Assembly (NCBI GenBank): GCA_943840615.1
Contig: CALSVI010000003.1
Location: 1 to 64,000 of the forward strand
Length of the DNA: 64,000 nt
Reading direction: 5' to 3'
From: an uncultured Luminiphilus sp.
GTDB lineage: Bacteria; Pseudomonadota; Gammaproteobacteria; Pseudomonadales; Halieaceae
The notes beneath the pieces are model-generated. The model had not been told where the DNA came from. It was given only the letters and a program-made list of their open reading frames with translations, and did no database searches. The position numbers and the translations under genes were made by a program. Shown one piece after another: positions 61,003-64,000 of this stretch. Numbering within the stretch: the stretch's first letter is position 1; every line of letters begins with the position of its first letter.

Positions 61003-62907
61003 ATGACCGCTGAAGCCGCCCAAACCATGGGTTTTCAGACCGAGGCGAAGCGATTGCTTCACCTCATGATTCACTCGCTGTACTCCAATCGCGAGATTTT
61101 TCTCCGGGAGTTGATCTCCAATGCATCTGATGCGATCGACAAGCATCGCTTCGCCGTGATCAGCGACCCCGATCTGGGCGCGCAAACAAGTGGTTATCGG
61201 GTGCGAGTAGAGGCCGACGGCGAAAACAAGACCATCACCATTGATGACAATGGTATCGGTATGTCTCGCGATGAGGTGATCGATAATCTTGGCACGATCG
61301 CCAAGTCGGGTACGGCGGCTTTTATGGAGCAGCTCAGCGGCGATCAAAAGGCAGACAGTCAGTTAATCGGCCAGTTCGGAGTCGGTTTTTACTCTTCTTT
61401 TATTGTCGCTGACCGGGTGGTGGTCGTGACGCGTAAGGCTGGCGATGCGAGTGCGACGCGGTGGGAGTCAGAGGGCGAGGACGAGTTCACGATTTCTGGA
61501 GCCGACAGAGAGGAGGCGGGGACTACCGTTACATTGCATCTGAAAGCGGATGCAGACGAGTTTGCCGACAGCTGGCGGGTCCGCTCGGTGATCAAGAAGT
61601 ATTCTGACCATATTTCGGTGCCCGTAATGATGCCAGAGCCGCCTGCGCCCGCTGACGAAGAAGCGGACGAGTCGCCGTCTGGCGAGGTCGAATGGCAGCC
61701 AGTGAACGAAGCCAAGGCGCTCTGGACCCGCAGTCGATCGGAGATCAGTGACGAGGAGTATCAGTCGTTTTACAAACACGTCTCCAGCGACTTCGAGGAT
61801 GCGCTGACCTGGAGCCACAACGCGGTGGAGGGCAAGTTGGAGTACACCTCTTTGCTGTACCTTCCGCAGCGCGCCCCGTTTGATCTTTGGCATCGCGAAG
61901 GCGCGAGGGGGCTAAAGCTTTATATACAGCGCACCTTTATTATGGATGAGGCAGAGCAGTTTCTGCCCATGTATCTGCGATTTGTGAAGGGCGTTCTGGA
62001 TTCAAGCGATCTGCCGCTCAACGTTTCGCGAGAGCTGCTGCAGCAGAATCATCAGGTTGATTCAATGCGCAGTGCATTGACTAAGCGCGTGCTGGATATG
62101 TTGTCCAAGATGGCGAGCAAGGAGTCCGAGCGCTACGAGCGCTTCTGGGACACCTTTGGAGTGGTGCTTAAAGAGGGCCCGGGTGAAGACTTCGCCAACC
62201 GAGAGAAGATCGCAGAGTTGTTGCGCTTTGCCTCTACCCGCGACGATCTCCCGGTGCAGCGTCTTTCCCTTAAGCAATACGTCGAAGCGATGAAGGAAGG
62301 CCAGCAAACCATCTACTATGTCGTCGCCGAAAACCACGCTACCGCCAAAAACAGCCCGCATATTGAGGCATTGCGCAAGCAGGGTATAGAAGTGCTCTTG
62401 CTGTCGGACCGTGTCGATGAGTGGTTAATGAGTCATCTGGGCGAATATGACGGCAAAGCCTTCAGAGACTGCGCGAAGGGCGAGTGGGAGGACGCTGAGG
62501 ACGACACTGCCAAGGAAGCGTTAGAAGAGGCCGAAAAAGCGAGTGAATCGCTCATTGAGCGAATGCAGGCAGTGTTATCTGAGCGTGTGGCGACTATTCG
62601 TCCGACCGTCAGGTTGACCTCTTCGCCTGCCTGCCTAACCGTTGCAGAGCATGAAATGGGTGCTCAAATGCGGCGAATTATGGAGGCGGCGGGACAGGAA
62701 ATGCCCGAAACCAAGCCGACCATGGAGATCAACGTAGGGCATCCACTGTTACAGCGTCTGGATGCGGAGGCAGACGAGGACCGCTTTGCCGACCTCGCGC
62801 AGATCCTGCTGGATCAGGCGGTGCTCGCCGAGGGCTCTGCGCTGGAAGATCCGGCTGACTATGTTGCCAGGCTTAACAAACTGCTGGTGGAGATGAGTGA
62901 CAGCTAA
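61003..62907 (+). CDS. htpG: Chaperone HtpG (Hsp90)
   Basis: Bacterial Hsp90 of 634 residues. N-terminal GHKL ATPase domain with [24 protein letters not shown] and GQFGVGFYS, the middle domain with [16 protein letters not shown] and [12 protein letters not shown] (with the catalytic Arg), and the C-terminal dimerisation domain. Start ATG 61003 (GGGA upstream) is preferred over the ATG at 60922, which lies in the promoter. Heat-shock controlled by the sigma-32 promoter. Its last 11 bases overlap the SixA-like gene. Confidence 0.96.
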   Translation: MTAEAAQTMGFQTEAKRLLHLMIHSLYSNREIFLRELISNASDAIDKHRFAVISDPDLGAQTSGYRVRVEADGENKTITIDDNGIGMSRDEVIDNLGTIAKSGTAAFMEQLSGDQKADSQLIGQFGVGFYSSFIVADRVVVVTRKAGDASATRWESEGEDEFTISGADREEAGTTVTLHLKADADEFADSWRVRSVIKKYSDHISVPVMMPEPPAPADEEADESPSGEVEWQPVNEAKALWTRSRSEISDEEYQSFYKHVSSDFEDALTWSHNAVEGKLEYTSLLYLPQRAPFDLWHREGARGLKLYIQRTFIMDEAEQFLPMYLRFVKGVLDSSDLPLNVSRELLQQNHQVDSMRSALTKRVLDMLSKMASKESERYERFWDTFGVVLKEGPGEDFANREKIAELLRFASTRDDLPVQRLSLKQYVEAMKEGQQTIYYVVAENHATAKNSPHIEALRKQGIEVLLLSDRVDEWLMSHLGEYDGKAFRDCAKGEWEDAEDDTAKEALEEAEKASESLIERMQAVLSERVATIRPTVRLTSSPACLTVAEHEMGAQMRRIMEAAGQEMPETKPTMEINVGHPLLQRLDAEADEDRFADLAQILLDQAVLAEGSALEDPADYVARLNKLLVEMSDS

Positions 62908-63400
62908 GGTGTTACTCACCTTGTGGCGGCATGGTGAGGCCGGTTCGGCCACCAATGATGCCGCGCGTGAATTGACCGATCGAGGAAGCGTTGAGGTGAG
63001 CGCCATGGCGTCTGACTTTAGCGCGTGGCTCGATGCGGCGGGCCTTCCGGTGGTTGCGAAGCTGTACTGCAGCCCGCTTATTCGCGCGCAGCAAACGGCG
63101 GCATTGCTTGCACAGCAAGGGTGTGCAGAGCGTCCGGAAATTTGCGCGGAGCTCGTGTCGGAGGCGATCCCCGAAAGTTTCGCCGATCGCGTATTTGACG
63201 ACGACACGCATGTAGTGGCGGTTACCCATCAACCGTTTGTATCCCATGCGATCGCGTTTTGGAGTGACGATGCGACACTGGCGCCGCTGGCACCCGCGGG
63301 CTACACGACCTTGCAGGTGACGTCCTTGGAGCGCGGGGGGGCAACGGTGCTACGACATCGACCGGATCCTCGCAGCGCCGGCCAGATGGTGTTCTCATGA
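62897..63400 (+). CDS. sixA: SixA-like phosphohistidine phosphatase
   Basis: Histidine phosphatase superfamily protein of 167 residues. The catalytic RHG motif is in WRHGEAG, with [11 protein letters not shown] and THQPFVSHA supplying the second Arg and His. SixA removes phosphate from His of phosphorelay proteins in E. coli; a small-molecule substrate is possible too. Start is GTG within the htpG 3' end, and the stop overlaps the next ATG (ATGA), so it is co-translated with both. Confidence 0.8.
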   Translation: MTAKVLLTLWRHGEAGSATNDAARELTDRGSVEVSAMASDFSAWLDAAGLPVVAKLYCSPLIRAQQTAALLAQQGCAERPEICAELVSEAIPESFADRVFDDDTHVVAVTHQPFVSHAIAFWSDDATLAPLAPAGYTTLQVTSLERGGATVLRHRPDPRSAGQMVFS

Positions 63401-64000
63401 CCGACGCTAAAGAGTGGGCGATGACGGCAGACGGACTTTGTTATGCCGGGCTCGAATGGGGTAATCCGGACGGGTATCCCATCATTGCTCTGCATGGCTG
63501 GCTGGATAATGCGCTGTCGTTTTCGATCCTGGCGCCGCTGCTCGATCGGTACCGACTGATCGCAGTTGATTTATCCGGTCAGGGGCTGAGTGATCATCGA
63601 TCTTCAGATTCGACCTATCATATCTGGGATGATATCCCGCAGCTTTTAACGGTGATCGACGCAATGCGTCTCGACAGGCTTGCTGTGCTGGGGCACAGCC
63701 GGGGTGCCGCCATCGCGGTGCTGCTGGCGGCTGCGCTGGAGGATCGCTGCTCCCAGCTGGTATTGCTCGACGGCATGTTGCCGCGTCCGGTCGCTGACGA
63801 TCAGGCGCCAGCGCAGTTTTTGCAGGCCCAGCGGGACCATCAGCGCCTGGCAAAGCACCGCCCTCGCGTATTCGCTGATGTTGGTGAGTTCGTCGAGGCC
63901 CGGGTGAGACTGGGATTTTCTGAGCAGAGTGCGCGAATTCTGGCGTCCCGTGCCTTGAGGCGCGACGCCAATGGTTTAGCGCTGGTTCACGATCCCCGCC
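63397..64000 (+). CDS. Alpha/beta hydrolase, cut by the window end
   Basis: Open reading frame running off the right edge, 201 residues seen. ALHGWLDNALSF is the oxyanion segment, VDLSGQGLSDHR follows, and GHSRGAAIAVLLA holds the nucleophile Ser. It resembles serine hydrolase-like (SERHL) proteins. The ATG at 63397 overlaps the sixA stop by four bases. The active-site His and Asp would lie right of the window. Substrate unknown. Confidence 0.82.
   Translation, partial: MTDAKEWAMTADGLCYAGLEWGNPDGYPIIALHGWLDNALSFSILAPLLDRYRLIAVDLSGQGLSDHRSSDSTYHIWDDIPQLLTVIDAMRLDRLAVLGHSRGAAIAVLLAAALEDRCSQLVLLDGMLPRPVADDQAPAQFLQAQRDHQRLAKHRPRVFADVGEFVEARVRLGFSEQSARILASRALRRDANGLALVHDPR

Overview
The window reads as a chromosomal segment of a gammaproteobacterium, probably a marine, aerobic, pseudomonad- or Halieaceae-like lineage. 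Reasons: ZipA and a full Ccm (system I) cytochrome c maturation operon, an SMC-type condensin rather than MukB, a gltA / sdhCDAB / sucABCD block, a PhoBR pair, OxyR, and a ketoacyl synthase resembling Pseudomonas aeruginosa PA3286. The lineage is inferred from gene content and protein similarity recalled from knowledge; no search was run. No phage, IS element, CRISPR array, rRNA or tRNA was seen.

Layout. 0-2.7 kb: three heavily frameshifted genes (succinate-semialdehyde dehydrogenase, a flavin reductase, a NAD(P)H-dependent FMN reductase). 2.7-8.4 kb: dienelactone hydrolase, a rhodanese-type sulfurtransferase, triosephosphate isomerase, then a thiolase / short-chain dehydrogenase / enoyl-CoA hydratase set. 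8.5-17 kb: AI-2E permease, lipoprotein carboxylesterase, uridine kinase, a small HNH protein behind a periplasmic glutathione peroxidase, an alpha/beta hydrolase with an acyltransferase, an EamA permease and a HAD phosphatase. 16.8-20.5 kb: a peroxide-defence group (DUF3501 protein, Fe-S oxidoreductase, rubrerythrin, divergent OxyR). 20.5-28.4 kb: ygiQ, a voltage-gated-type potassium channel and tesA, divergent from the ybbA-ybbP ABC system, then mdh. 28.6-36.4 kb: ttcA followed by ccmABCDEFGHI, mostly overlapping. 36.5-43.7 kb: smc, zipA, ligA and an SLT-type lipoprotein. 43.7-47 kb: phoB-phoR behind a Pho box, then hisC. 47-60.9 kb: gltA plus a KAS III-like gene on the minus strand, divergent from sdhCDAB-sucAB-lpd-sucCD. 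60.9-64 kb: htpG behind a sigma-32 type promoter, then a SixA-like phosphatase and a truncated alpha/beta hydrolase that overlap one another.

The strongest whole-window signal is technical or evolutionary. About 20 single-base frameshifts, nearly all apparent one-base insertions, lie in the first 25.6 kb, densest in the first 2.7 kb, and none were recognised in the remaining 38 kb. They hit housekeeping genes such as tpiA, oxyR and ygiQ, and the protein similarity continues in the next frame. A low-coverage, error-prone contig end is therefore more likely than genuine gene decay. I saw no clearly new multi-gene system. The best leads are the OxyR/rubrerythrin/Fe-S/DUF3501 module, the HNH gene that may start with CTG inside the gpx stop codon, an inverted repeat embedded in the htpG heat-shock promoter, and the pairing of gltA with a KAS III-like enzyme. 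No stretch longer than about 300 bases lacks a gene.
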